Assembly (NCBI GenBank): GCA_029224185.1
Contig: JANZKI010000098.1
Coordinates: 62,001-126,000 of the forward strand
Length of the DNA: 64,000 nucleotides
Reading direction: 5' to 3'
Origin: Karalla daura
Lineage: Eukaryota > Chordata > Actinopteri > Chaetodontiformes > Leiognathidae
Position 1 is the first letter of the stretch, and each line of letters begins with the position of its first letter. Of this stretch, positions 1-10,738 are shown piece by piece. Below the pieces are notes generated by a model that was given only the letters and a program-made list of their open reading frames with translations, made no database searches and was not told where the DNA came from. The position numbers and the translations under genes were made by a program.

Positions 1-302
1 TAACATTGATGGCAGTGGTGGGACAATGAATGGGGGCTTATGGAGATAAAAGGCTGCACTGGGCCTACGATGAGGCTCGTCGTTTAAATTTCACAAGGCG
101 CACGGGTTTATGGCCTGCCCCGCATGAGAGAGCACCAATGTTCCTACAAAACTGGAAAAAAGAATTTGTCTGCTGCTTAGGGTGAAGCTGGGAGCAGCGT
201 GAAAAGAGTGAAACGAGAGCTGATTTTTAAGCGATCCTGCATGTCGGCCCGGTGCTAAGAAGAGATTGGACATGCCCAATGCTGAGGGGGCCCTTTCAAA
301 CT

Positions 303-317
303 CTGGGAGTCTCCCAG
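303..317. other. Representative dyad CTGGGAG-T-CTCCCAG
   Basis: Seven-base arms flank a single T. Family I units with CTCCCAGG keep it. P-type middles (CTCCTAGG) and family II (CTGCGAG) each break one arm, so it is not a constant feature of the satellite. Confidence 0.85.
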
Positions 318-399
318 GGCCTGTGCCATCTGCTGGGGTGCATTGAAGCTGGACGCCTCATCACTTTGTATTACCATGTAAGCAGAGGAGACAATGGAG

Positions 400-409
400 C
401 AGGTACCTG
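400..409. other. Representative dyad CAGGTACCTG
   Basis: A ten-base perfect palindrome, present in almost every unit. Broken examples are 20752 (GCAGCTACCTG), its copy B partner 41553, 3036 (GCACGTACCTG) and 6118 (CAGGTACTTG). Confidence 0.85.
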
Positions 410-730
410 AGCACATGGTCGTCGAGAAGAGGTGCTGCTGAAAAACCATACAACCTATCAGCGTGCAACTCGCTACACAAACACACCACAAGATTCTTCA
501 ATTTTTGAAATGAAAATGAAGTTTCAAAGTCAAAGTATGGCAACGTTGCGAATGTTTGTTTGTGGAGTTCTGTTTTTCCCATTCATTCTTGTGGGAAAAA
601 GCCAAATTGGCCAAGTAATAAACATTTGGCTCTATGGAGACAACGTCTTCCTCAATCTGGATTATGAGCTAACTGTCAAGACGTAGGGGAGAGTTTCCAG
701 TACGCCCTGACACGATTTGGTGTGTGTAGT

Positions 731-1499
731 ATGAGAACTGTGGCCACAGTCGCGAGGAGAAGTGCAAGGTTTTACATTGATGGCAGTGGTGGGACAATGA
801 AAGGGGGCTTTAGAGAGAAAAGGCAGCACTGGGCCTACGATGAGGCTCGTCGTTTAAATTTCACAAGGCGCACGGGTTTATGGCCTGCCCCGCATGAGAG
901 AGCACCAATGTTCCTACAAAACTGGAAAAAAGAATTTGTCTGCTGCTTAGGGTGTGGCTGGGAGCAGCGTGAAAAGAGCGAAACGAGAGCTGATTTTTCA
1001 GCGATCCCGCATGTCGCACAGGGCTATGAAGAGATTGGACATGCCCAATGCTGAGGGGGCCCTTTCAAACTCTGGGAGTCTCCTAGGGCCTGTGCCATCT
1101 GCTGCGGTGCATTGAAGCTGGACGCCTCATCACTTTGTATTGCACTGTCAGCAGAGGAGACAATGGAGCAGGTACCTGAGCACATGGTCGTCGAGAAGAG
1201 GTTCTGCTGAAAAACCATACAATCTATCAGCGTGCAACTCGCTACACAAACACACCACAAGATTCTTCAATTTTTGAAATGAAAATGAAGTTTCAAAGCC
1301 AAAGTATGGCAACGTTACGAATGTTTGTTTGTGGAGTTCTGTTTTTCCCATTCATTCTTGTGGGAAAGAGCCTAATTGGCCAAGTGATAAACATTCGGCT
1401 CTATGGAGACTGCGCTTTCACCTATCTGGAATATGAGCTCACTTTCACGCCGTAGGGGACAGTCTCCAGAACGCCCTGACACGACTTGATGTGTGTAGT
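731..1499 (+). repeat. Monomer P, end e2, 769 bp
   Basis: The palindrome ACTGTGGCCACAGT is at 737-750 and TCGCGA at 750-755. It carries the rare TTGCACTGTCAG variant near 1140, shared only with the monomers starting 50801 and 52341. It is one of the few units with AGGCAGCACTGG in place of AGGCTGCACTGG. Confidence 0.95.
737..755. other. Representative dyad: 14-bp palindrome overlapping TCGCGA
   Basis: ACTGTGGCCACAGT (737-750) is a perfect inverted repeat without spacer. Its last T starts the six-base palindrome TCGCGA (750-755). The pair sits at monomer positions 7-25 and is intact in most units. It is altered in a class-specific way: ACTGTGACCACAGT in block-start S units, GGCCATAGT in 11510 and 16901, AAAGTGGCCAC in X units, TCGCCA in V units 22293 and 57731. 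Whether any protein binds it is unknown. Confidence 0.9.
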
Positions 1500-2269
1500 A
1501 TGAGAACTGTGGCCACAGTCGCGAGGAGCAGTGTAATGTTTAACATTGATGGCAGTGGTGGGACAATGAATGGGGGCTTTAGAGAGAAAAGGCTGCACTG
1601 GGCCTACGATGAGGCTCGTCGTTTAAATTTCACAAGGCGCACGGGTTTATGGCCTGCCCCGCATGAGAGAGCACCAATGTTCCTACAAAACTGGAAAAAA
1701 GAATTTGTCTGCTGCTTAGGGTGAGGCTGGGAGCAGCGTGAAAAGAGCGAAACGAGAGCTGATTTTTAAGCGATCCCGCATGTCGGCCCTGTGCTAAGAA
1801 GAGATTGGACATGCCCAATGCTGAGGGGGCCCTTTCAAACTCTGGGAGTCTCCCAGGGCCTGTGCCATCTGCTGGGGTGCATTGAAGCTGGACGCCTCAT
1901 CACTTTGTATTACCATGTCAGCAGAGGAGACAATGGAGCAGGTACCTGAGCACATGGTCGTCGAGAAGAGGTTCTGCTGAAAAACCATACAACCTATCAG
2001 CGTGCAACTCGCTACACAAACACACCACAAGATTCTTCAATTTTTGAAATGAAAATGAAGTTTCAAAGTCAAAGTATGGCAACGTTGCGAATGCTAGTTT
2101 GTGGAGTTCTGTTTTTCCCATTCATTCTTATTGGAAAAAGCCAAATTGGCCAAGTGATAAACATTTGGCTCTATGGAGACTGCGCTTTCACCTATCTGGA
2201 ATATGAGCTCACTGTCACGCCGTAGGGGAGAGTCTCCAGAACGCCTTGACACGATTTGGTGTGTGTACT
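1500..2269 (+). repeat. Monomer Q, end e2, 770 bp
   Basis: It is closely related to the Q monomer at 51571-52340, at an offset of 50,071. It ends with ATGCTAGTTTGTGG and CTTATTGGAAAAAG, which that copy lacks. Confidence 0.95.
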
Positions 2270-3035
2270 ATGAGAACTGTGGCCACAGTCGCGAGGAGTA
2301 GTTTAACGTTTAACATTGATGGCAGTGGTGGGACAATGAATGGGGGCTTATGGAGATAAAAGGCTGCACTGGGCCTACGATGAGGCTCGTCGTTTAAATT
2401 TCACAAGGCGCACGGGTTTATGGCCTGCCCCGCATGAGAGAGCACCAATGTTCCTACAAAACTGGAAAAAAGAATTTGTCTGCTGCTTAGGGTGAAGCTG
2501 GGAGCAGCGTGAAAAGAGTGAAACGAGAGCTGATTTTTAAGCGATCCTGCATGTCGGCCCGGTGCTAAGAAGAGATTGGACATGCCCAATGCTGAGGGGG
2601 CCCTTTCAAACTCTGGGAGTCTCCCAGGGCCTTTGCCATCTGCTGGGGTGCATTGAAGGTGGACGTCTCATCACTTTGTATTACCATGTCAGCAGAGGAG
2701 ACATTGGAGCAGGTACCTGAGCACATGGTCGTCGAGAAGAGGTTCTGCTGAAAAACCATACAACCTATCAGCGTGCACCTCGCTACACAAACACACCACA
2801 AAATTGTTCAATTTTTGAAATGAAAATGAAGTTTAGAGCCAAAGTATGGCAACGTTGCGAATGTTTGTGGAGTTCTGTTTTTCCCATTCATTCTAATGGG
2901 AAAGAGCCTAATTGGCCAAGTGATAAACATTTGGCTCTATGGAGACTGCACTTTCACCTATCTGGAATATGAGCTCACTGTCACGCCGTAGGGGAGAGTC
3001 TCCAGAACGCCCTGACACCATTTGGTGTGTGTACT
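2270..3035 (+). repeat. Monomer S, end e2, shortest unit (766 bp)
   Basis: This unit is five bases shorter than the 771-bp default. Four bases are missing where GCGAATGTTTGTTTGTGG has become GCGAATGTTTGTGG (near 2858-2871), and AAGTTTAGAGCCAAAG replaces AAGTTTCAAAGCCAAAG just upstream. It also has a family II-like ACATTGGAGCAGG, making it a mosaic. Confidence 0.93.
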
Positions 3036-3806
3036 ATGAGAACTGTGGCCACAGTCGCGAGGAGTAGTGTAACGTTTAACATTGATGGCAGTGGTGGGAC
3101 AATGAATGGGGGCTTATGGAAAGAAAAGGCTGCACTGGGCCTACGATGAGGCTCGTCGTTGAAATTTCACAAGGCACACGGGTTTATGGCCAGCCCCGCA
3201 TGAGAGAGCACCAATGTTCCTACAAAACTGGAAAAAAGAATTTGTCTGCTGTTTAGGGTGTGGCTGGGAGCAGCGTGAAAAGAGCGAAACGAAAGCTGAT
3301 TTTTAAGCGATCCTGCATGTCGGCCCGGTGCTATGAAGAGATTGGACATGCCCAATGCTGAGGGGGCCCTTTCAAACTCTGGGAATCTCCCAGGGCCTGT
3401 GCCATCTGCTGGGGTGCATTGAAGCTGGACGCCTCATCACTTTGTATTACCATGTCAGCAGAGGAGACAATGGAGCACGTACCTGAGCACATGGTCGTCG
3501 AGAAAAGGTGCTGCTGAAAAACCATACAACCTATCAGCGTGCAACTCGCTACACAAACACACCACAAGATTCTTCAATTTTTGAAATGAAAATGAAGTTT
3601 CAAAGTCAAAGTATGGCAACGTTGCGAATGTTTGTTTGTGGAGTTCTGTTTTTCCCATTCATTCTTATGGGAAAAAGCCAAATTGGCCAAGTGATAAACA
3701 TTTGGCTCTATGGAGACAACGCTTTCACCAATCTGGAGCATGAGCTAACTGTCAAGCCGTAGGGGACAGTCTCCTGAATGCCCTGACACGATTTGGTGTG
3801 TGTAGT
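3036..3806 (+). repeat. Monomer S/R hybrid left part, end e1, 771 bp
   Basis: The left part combines the S marker TGTAACGTTT with the R marker TTATGGAAAG. The best hairpin of the unit is perfect here: TTTTTCCCAT (3649-3658), an 8-nt loop, then ATGGGAAAAA (3667-3676). GCCAA-A-TTGGC follows at 3677-3687. CGTCGTTGAAATTTC lacks the usual TTTAAA. Confidence 0.93.
3649..3687. other. Representative paired hairpins: 10-bp stem, then GCCAA-A-TTGGC
   Basis: TTTTTCCCAT (3649-3658) and ATGGGAAAAA (3667-3676) form a perfect 10-bp stem with an 8-nt loop. It abuts GCCAA-A-TTGGC (3677-3687). Many units have GTGGG in the right arm (a G-T pair at one position) or GGGAAAGAG, which shortens the stem. It is not a bacterial terminator: the T run lies in the left arm, not after the stem. 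Confidence 0.8.
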
Positions 3807-4577
3807 ATGAGAACTGTGGCCACAGTCGCGAGGAGTAGTGTAACGTTTAACATTGATGGCAGTGGTGGGACAATGAATGGGGGCTTATGGAGATAAAAGG
3901 CTGCACTGGGCCTACGATGAGGCTCGTCGTTTAAATTTCACGAGGCGCACGGGTTTATGGCCTGCCCCGCATGAGAGAGCACCAATGTTCCTACAAAACT
4001 GGAAAAAAGAATTTGTCTGCTGTTTAGGGTGTGGCTGGGAGCAGCGTGAAAAGAGCGAAACGAAAGCTGATTTTTAAGTGATCCCGCATGTCGGCCCGGT
4101 GCTATGAAGAGATTGGACATGCCCAATGCTGAGGGGGCCCTTTCAAACTCTGGGAATCTCCCAGGGCCTGTGCCATCTGCTGGGGTGCATTGAAGCTGGA
4201 CGCCTCATCACTTTGTATTACCATGTCAGCAGAGGAGACAATGGAGCAGGTACCTGAGCACATGGTCGTCGAGAAGAGGTTCTGCTGAAAAACCATACAA
4301 TCTATCAGCGTGCAACTCGCTACACAAACACACCACAAGATTCTTCAATTTTTGAAATGAAAATGAAGTTTCAAAGCCAAAGCATGGCAACGTTGCGAAT
4401 GTTTGTTTGTGGAGTTCTGTTTTTCCCATTCATTCTTATGGGAAAGAGCCTAATTGGCCAAGTGATAAACATTTGGCTCTATGGAGACTGCGCTTTCACC
4501 TATCTGGAATATGAGCTCACTGTCACGCCGTAGGGGACAGTCTCCAGAACGCCCTGACACGACTTGATGTGTGTAGT
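3807..4577 (+). repeat. Monomer S, end e2, 771 bp
   Basis: It has GGAGATAAAAGG and TTTCACGAGGCGCACGG. The open frame across the left half continues through GGGTGTGGCTGG. Confidence 0.94.
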
Positions 4578-5348
4578 TTGAGAACTGTGGCCACAGTCGC
4601 GAGGAGCAGTGTAATGTTTAACATTGATGGCAGTGGTGGGACAATGAATGGGGGCTTATGGAAAGAAAAGGCTGCACTGGGCCTACGATGAGGCTCGTCG
4701 TTTAAATTTCACAAGGCGCACGGGTTTATGGCCTGCCCCGCATGAGAGAGCAAAAATGTTCCTACAAAACTGGAAAAAAGAATTTGTCTGCTGCTCAGGG
4801 TGAGGCTGGGAGCAGCGTGAAAAGAGCGAAACGAGAGCTGATTTTTAAGCGATCCCGCATGTCGGCCCTGTGCAAAGAAGAGATTGGACATGCCCAATGC
4901 TGACGGGGCCCTTTCAAACTCTGGGAGTCTCCCAGGGCCTGTGCCATCTGCTGGGGTGCATTGAAGCTGGACGCCTCATCACTTTGTATTACCATGTAAG
5001 CAGAGGAGACAATGGAGCAGGTACCTGAGCACATGGTCGTCGAGAAGAGGTGCTGCTGAAAAACCATACAACCTATCAGCGTGCAGCTCGCTACACAAAC
5101 ACACCACAAGATTCTTGAATTTTTGAAATGAAAATGAAGTTTCAAAGTCAAAGTATGGCAACGTTGCGAATGTTTGTTTGTGGAGTTCTGTTTTTCCCAT
5201 TCATTCTTGTGGGAAAAAGCCAAATTGGCCAAGTAATAAACATTTGGCTCTATGGAGACAACGCCTTCCTCAATCTGGATTATGAGCTAACTGTCAAGAC
5301 GTAGGGGAGAGTTTCCAGTAAGCCCTGACACGATTTGGTGTGTGTAGT
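4578..5348 (+). repeat. Monomer R, end e3, 771 bp
   Basis: It begins GTTTGAGAACTG in place of GTATGAGAACTG. ATTCTTGAATTTTTG (G at 5117) removes a minus-strand stop codon. AATAAA is at 5235-5240. It matches 8429 and 13819 in the following blocks. Confidence 0.94.
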
Positions 5349-6117
5349 ATGAGAACTGTGGCCACAGTCGCGAGGAGAAGAGCAAGGTTTTACATTGATG
5401 GCAGTGGTGGGTCAATGAAAGGGGGCTTTAGAGAGAAAAGGCTGCACTGGGCCTACGATGAGGCTCGTCGTTTAAATTTCACAAGGCGCACGGGTTTATG
5501 GCCTGCCCCGCATGAGAGAGCACCAATGTTCCTACAAAACTGGAAAAAAGAATTTGTCTGCTGCTTAGGGTGTGGCTGGGAGCAGCGTGAAAAGAGCGAA
5601 ACGAGAGCTGATTTTTCAGCGATCCCGCATGTCGCACAGGGCTATGAAGAGATTGGACATGCCCAATGCTGAGGGGGCCCTTTCAAACTCAGGGAGTCTC
5701 CTAGGGACTGTGCCATCTGCTGCGGTGCATTGAAGCTGGACGCCTCATCACTTTGTATTGCCATGTCAGCAGAGGAGACAATGGAGCAGGTACCTGAGCA
5801 CATGGTCGTCGAGAAGAGGTGCTGCTGAAAAACCATACAATCTATCAGCGTGCAACTCGCTACACAAACACACCACAAGATTCTTCAATTTTTGAAATGA
5901 AAATGAAGTTTCAAAGCCAAAGTATGGCAACGTTACGAATGTTTGTTTGTGGAGTTCTGTTTTTCCCATTCATTCTTATGGGAAAAAGCCAAATTGGCCA
6001 AGTGATAAACATTTGGCTCTATGGAGACAACGCTTTCACCAATCTGGAGCATGAGCTAACTGTCAAGCCGTAGGGGACAGTCTCCAGAATGCCCTGACAC
6101 GATTTGGTGTGTGTAGT
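5349..6117 (+). repeat. Monomer P, end e1, 769 bp
   Basis: It has the P variant AGAGCAAGG and GGGTCAATGAAAG. Its last ~118 bases (from 6000) are the first bases of copy A. It matches 9200 and 14590. Confidence 0.95.
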
Positions 6118-6888
6118 ATGAGAACTGTGACCACAGTCGCGAGGAGTAGTGTAACGTTTAACATTGATGGCAGTGGTGGGACAATGAATGGGGGCTTATG
6201 GAGATAAAAGGCTGCACTGGGCCAACGATGAGGCTCGTCGTTTAAATTTCACAAGGTGCACGGGTTTATGGCCTGCCCCGCATGAGAGAGCAAAAATGTT
6301 CCTACAAAACTGGAAAAAATAATTTGTGTACTGCTTAGGGTGTGGCTGGGAGCAGCGTGAAAAGAGCGAAACGAAAGCTGATTTTGAAGCGATCCCGCAT
6401 GTCGGCCCGGTGCAAAGAAGAGATTGGACATGCCCAATGCTGAGGGGGCCCTTTCAAACTCTGGGAGTCTCCCAGGGCCTGTGCCATCTGCTGGGGTGCA
6501 TTGAAGCTGGACGCCTCATCACTTTGTATTACCATGTCAGCAGAGGAGACAATGGAGCAGGTACTTGAGCACATGGTCGTCGAGAAGAGGTTCTGCTGAA
6601 AAACCATACAATCTATCAGCGTGCAACTCGCTACACAAACACACCACAAGATTCTTCAATTTTTGAAATGAAAATGAAGTTTCAAAGCCAAAGTATGGCA
6701 ACGTTACGAATGTTTGTTTGTGGAGTTCTTTTTTTCCCATTCATTCTTATGGGAAAGAGCCTAATTGGCGAAGTGATAAACATTTGACTCTATGGAGACT
6801 GCTCTTTCACCTATCTGGAATATGAGCTCACTGTCACGCCGTAGGGGACAGTCTCCAGAACACCCTGACACGACTTGATGTGTGTAGT
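6118..6888 (+). repeat. Monomer S, end e2 variant, opens the first block of copy A
   Basis: The central palindrome is changed to ACTGTGACCACAGT (A at 6130). Other markers are GGGCCAACGATG, AAGGTGCACGGG, AAAATAATTTGTGTACTGC, CATTTGACTC and CTGCTCTTTCACC. This combination recurs at 9968 and 15359 and defines the block start. Confidence 0.95.
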
Positions 6889-7659
6889 ATGAGAACTGTG
6901 GCCACAGTCGCGAGGAGCAGTGTAATGTTTAACATTGATTGCAGTGGTGGGACAATGAATGGGGGCTTATGGAAAGAAAAGGCTGCACTGGGCCTACGAT
7001 GAGGCTCGTCGTTTAAATTTCACAAGGCGCACGGGTTTATGGCCTGCCCCGCATGAGAGAGCAAAAATGTTCCTACAAAACTGGAAAAAAGAATTTGTCT
7101 GCTGCTAAGGGTGAGGCTGGGAGCAGCGTGAAAAGAGCGAAACGAGAGCTGATTTTTAAGCGATCCCGCATGTCGGCCCTGTGCTAAGAAGAGATTGGAC
7201 ATGCCCAATGCTGAGGGGGCCCTTTCAAACTCTGGGAGTCTCCCAGGGCCTGTGCCATCTGCTGGGGTGCATTGAAGCTGGACGCCTCATCACTTTGTAT
7301 TACCATGTCAGCAGAGGAGACAATGGAGCAGGTACCTGAGCACATGGTCGTCGAGAAGAGGTGCTGCTGAAAAACCATACAACCTATCAGCGTGCAGCTC
7401 GCTACACAAACACACCACAAGATTCTTGAATTTTTGAAATGAAAATGAAGTTTCAAAGTCAAAGTATGGCAACGTTGCGAATGTTTGTTTGTGGAGTTCT
7501 GTTTTTCCCATTCATTCTTGTGGGAAAAAGCCAAATTGGCCAAGTGATAAACATTCGGCTCTATGGAGACTGCGCTTTCACCTATCTGGAATATGAGCTC
7601 ACTTTCACGCCGTAGGGGACAGTCTCCAGAACGCCCTGACACGACTTGATGTGTGTAGT
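6889..7659 (+). repeat. Monomer R', end e2, 771 bp
   Basis: GATTGCAGTGG replaces GATGGCAGTGG, and CTGCTAAGGG replaces CTGCTTAGGG. The end has CATTCGGCTC and CTCACTTTCACG, unlike the R' units at 10739 and 16130. Confidence 0.95.
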
Positions 7660-8428
7660 ATGAGAACTGTGGCCACAGTCGCGAGGAGCAGTGTAATGTT
7701 TAACATTGATGGCAGTGGTGGGACAATGAATGGGGGCTTTAGAGAGAAAAGGCTGCACTGGGCCTACGATGAGGCTCGTCGTTTAAATTTCACAAGGCGC
7801 ACGGGTTTATGGCCTGCCCCGCATGAGAGAGCACCAATGTTCCTACAAAACTGGAAAAAAGAATTTGTCTGCTGCTTAGGGTGAGGCTGGGAGCAGCGTG
7901 AAAAGAGCGAAACGAGAGCTGATTTTTCAGCGATCCCGCATGTCGCACAGGGCTATGAAGAGATTGGACATGCCCAATGCTGAGGGGGCCCTTTCAAACT
8001 CTGGGAGTCTCCTAGGGCCTGTGCCATCTGCTGCGGTGCATTGAAGCTGGACGCCTCATCACTTTGTATTGCCATGTCAGCAGAGGAGACAATGGAGCAG
8101 GTACCTGAGCACATGGTCGTCGAGAAGAGGTTCTGCTGAAAAACCATACAATCTATCAGCGTGCAACTCGCTACACAAACACACCACAAGATTCTTCAAT
8201 TTTTGAAATGAAAATGAAGTTTCAAAGCCAAAGCATGGCAACGTTGCGAATGTTTGTTTGTGGAGTTCTGTTTTTCCCATTCATTCTTATGGGAAAGAGC
8301 CTAATTGGCCAAGTGATAAACATTTGGCTCTATGGAGACTGCGCTTTCACCTATCTGGAATATGAGCTCACTGTCACGCCGTAGGGGACAGTCTCCAGAA
8401 CGCCCTGACACGACTTGATGTGTGTAGT
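7660..8428 (+). repeat. Monomer Q with P-like middle, end e2, 769 bp
   Basis: The left part is Q, but TTTTTCAGCG and GCACAGGGCTATG are P-type. This combination explains why it is one base shorter than the Q monomer at 1500. Confidence 0.94.
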
Positions 8429-9199
8429 ATGAGAACTGTGGCCACAGTCGCGAGGAGCAGTGTAATGTTTAACATTGATGGCAGTGGTGGGACAATGAAT
8501 GGGGGCTTATGGAAAGAAAAGGCTGCACTGGGCCTACGATGAGGCTCGTCGTTTAAATTTCACAAGGCGCACGGGTTTATGGCCTGCCCCGCATGAGAGA
8601 GAAAAAATGTTCCTACAAAACTGGAAAAAAGAATTTGTCTGCTGCTCAGGGTGAGGCTGGGAGCAGCGTGAAAAGAGCGAAACGAGAGCTGATTTTTAAG
8701 CGATCCCGCATGTCGGCCCTGTGCAAAGAAGAGATTGGACATGCCCAATGCTGACGGGGCCCTTTCAAACTCTGGGAGTCTCCCAGGGCCTGTGCCATCT
8801 GCTGGGGTGCATTGAAGCTGGACGCCTCATTACTTTGTATTACCATGTAAGCAGAGGAGACAATGGAGCAGGTACCTGAGCACATGGTCGTCGAGAAGAG
8901 GTGCTGCTGAAAAACCATACAACCTATCAGCGTGCAGCTCGCTACACAAACACACCACAAGATTCTTGAATTTTTGAAATGAAAATGAAGTTTCAAAGTC
9001 AAAGTATGGCAACGTTGCGAATGTTTGTTTGTGGAGTTCTGTTTTTCCCATTCATTCTTGTGGGAAAAAGCCAAATTGGCCAAGTAATAAACATTTGGCT
9101 CTATGGAGACAACGCCTTCCTCAATCTGGATTATGAGCTAACTGTCAAGACGTAGGGGAGAGTTTCCAGTAAGCCCTGACACGATTTGGTGTGTGTAGT
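8429..9199 (+). repeat. Monomer R, end e3, 771 bp
   Basis: GAGAGAAAAAATGTTCC replaces GAGAGCAAAAATGTTCC, a variant also seen at 13819. CTCATTACTTTG has T where its relatives have C. Confidence 0.94.
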
Positions 9200-9967
9200 A
9201 TGAGAACTGTGGCCACAGTCGCGAGGAGAAGAGCAAGGTTTTACATTGATGGCAGTGGTGGGTCAATGAAAGGGGGCTTTAGAGAGAAAAGGCTGCACTG
9301 GGCCTACGATGAGGCTCGTCGTTTAAATTTCACAAGGCGCACGGGTTTATGGCCTGCCCCGCATGAGAGAGCACCAATGTTCCTACAAAACTGGAAAAAA
9401 GAATTTGTCTGCTGCTTAGGGTGTGGCTGGGAGCAGCGTGAAAAGAGCGAAACGAGAGCTGATTTTTCAGCGATCCCGCATGTCGCACAGGGCTATGAAG
9501 AGATTGGACATGCCCAATGCTGAGGGGGCCCTTTCAAACTCAGGGAGTCTCCTAGGGACTGTGCCATCTGCTGCGGTGCATTGAAGCTGGACGCCTCATC
9601 ACTTTGTATTGCCATGTCAGCAGAGGAGACAATGGAGCAGGTACCTGAGCACATGGTCGTCGAGAAGAGGTGCTGCTGAAAAACCATACAATCTATCAGC
9701 GTGCAACTCGCTACACAAACACACCACAAGATTCTTCAATTTTTGAAAGGAAAATGAAGTTTCAAGCCAAAGTATGGCAACGTTACGAATGTTTGTTTGT
9801 GGAGTTCTGTTTTTCCCATTCATTCTTATGGGAAAAAGCCAAATTGGCCAAGTGATAAACATTTGGCTCTATGGAGACAACGCTTTCACCAATCTGGAGC
9901 ATGAGCTAACTGTCAAGCCGTAGGGGACAGTCTCCAGAATGCCCTGACACGATTTGGTGTGTGTAGT
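9200..9967 (+). repeat. Monomer P with one-base deletion, end e1, 768 bp
   Basis: GAAAGGAAAATGAAG and GTTTCAAGCC replace GAAATGAAAATGAAG and GTTTCAAAGCC near 9747-9768, so one base is lost. The copy in block B (30001-30768) carries the same two changes, which supports the block duplication. Confidence 0.95.
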
Positions 9968-10738
9968 ATGAGAACTGTGACCACAGTCGCGAGGAGTAGT
10001 GTAACGTTTAACATTGATGGCAGTGGTGGGACAATGAATGGGGGCTTATGGAGATAAAAGGCTGCACTGGGCCAACGATGAGGCTCGTCGTTTAAATTTC
10101 ACAAGGTGCACGGGTTTATGGCCTGCCCCGCATGAGAGAGCAAAAATGTTCCTACAAAACTGGAAAAAATAATTTGTGTACTGCTTAGGGTGTGGCTGGG
10201 AGCAGCGTGAAAAGAGCGAAACGAAAGCTGATTTTGAAGCGATCCCGCATGTCGGCCCGTTGCAAAGAAGAGATTGGACATGCCCAATGCTGAGGGGGCC
10301 CTTTCAAACTCTGGGAGTCTCCCAGGGCCTGTGCCATCTGCTGGGGTGCATTGAAGCTGGACGCCTCATCACTTTGTATTACCATGTCAGCAGAGGAGAC
10401 AATGGAGCAGGTACCTGAGCACATGGTCGTCGAGAAGAGGTTCTGCTGAAAAACCATACAATCTATCAGCGTGCAACTCGCTACACAAACACACCACAAG
10501 ATTCTTCAATTTTTGAAATGAAAATGAAGTTTCAAAGCCAAAGTATGGCAACGTTACGAATGTTTGTTTGTGGAGTTCTTTTTTTCCCATTCATTCTTAT
10601 GGGAAAGAGCCTAATTGGCGAAGTGATAAACATTTGACTCTATGGAGACTGCTCTTTCACCTATCTGGAATATGAGCTCACTGTCACGCCGTAGGGGACA
10701 GTCTCCAGAACGCCCTGACACGACTTGATGTGTGTAGT
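9968..10738 (+). repeat. Monomer S, end e2 variant, opens the second block
   Basis: It is nearly identical to 6118-6888. GGCCCGTTGCAAAG (T near 10260) distinguishes it from that unit's GGCCCGGTGCAAAG. Confidence 0.95.

Larger units (their letters stand above)
1..730 (+). repeat. Partial monomer, left class S, end e3
   Basis: The first ~40 bases of the unit lie outside the window. It shows GGAGATAAAAGG, GGGTGAAGCTGG and the dyad CTGGGAG-T-CTCCCAG at 303-317. CAGGTACCTG is at 400-409. The end is an e3 variant (ACAACGTCTTCC) with AATAAA at 617-622. Confidence 0.93.
6118..9967. repeat. Higher-order repeat, 5-mer S-R'-Q-R-P
   Basis: Five monomers (6118, 6889, 7660, 8429, 9200) span about 3.85 kb. 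The block starts with the S monomer carrying ACTGTGACCACAGT and GGGCCAACGATG, followed by the R' monomer with GATTGCAG. The following two blocks start the same way, which defines this phase. The preceding P monomer (5349) matches the last P of this block at an offset of 3851. Confidence 0.85.

Noticed and set aside
3649..3676. Rho-independent terminator
   Set aside because: The T run is part of the left stem arm, not downstream of the stem. The stem is AT-rich, and the context is a eukaryotic-type satellite.
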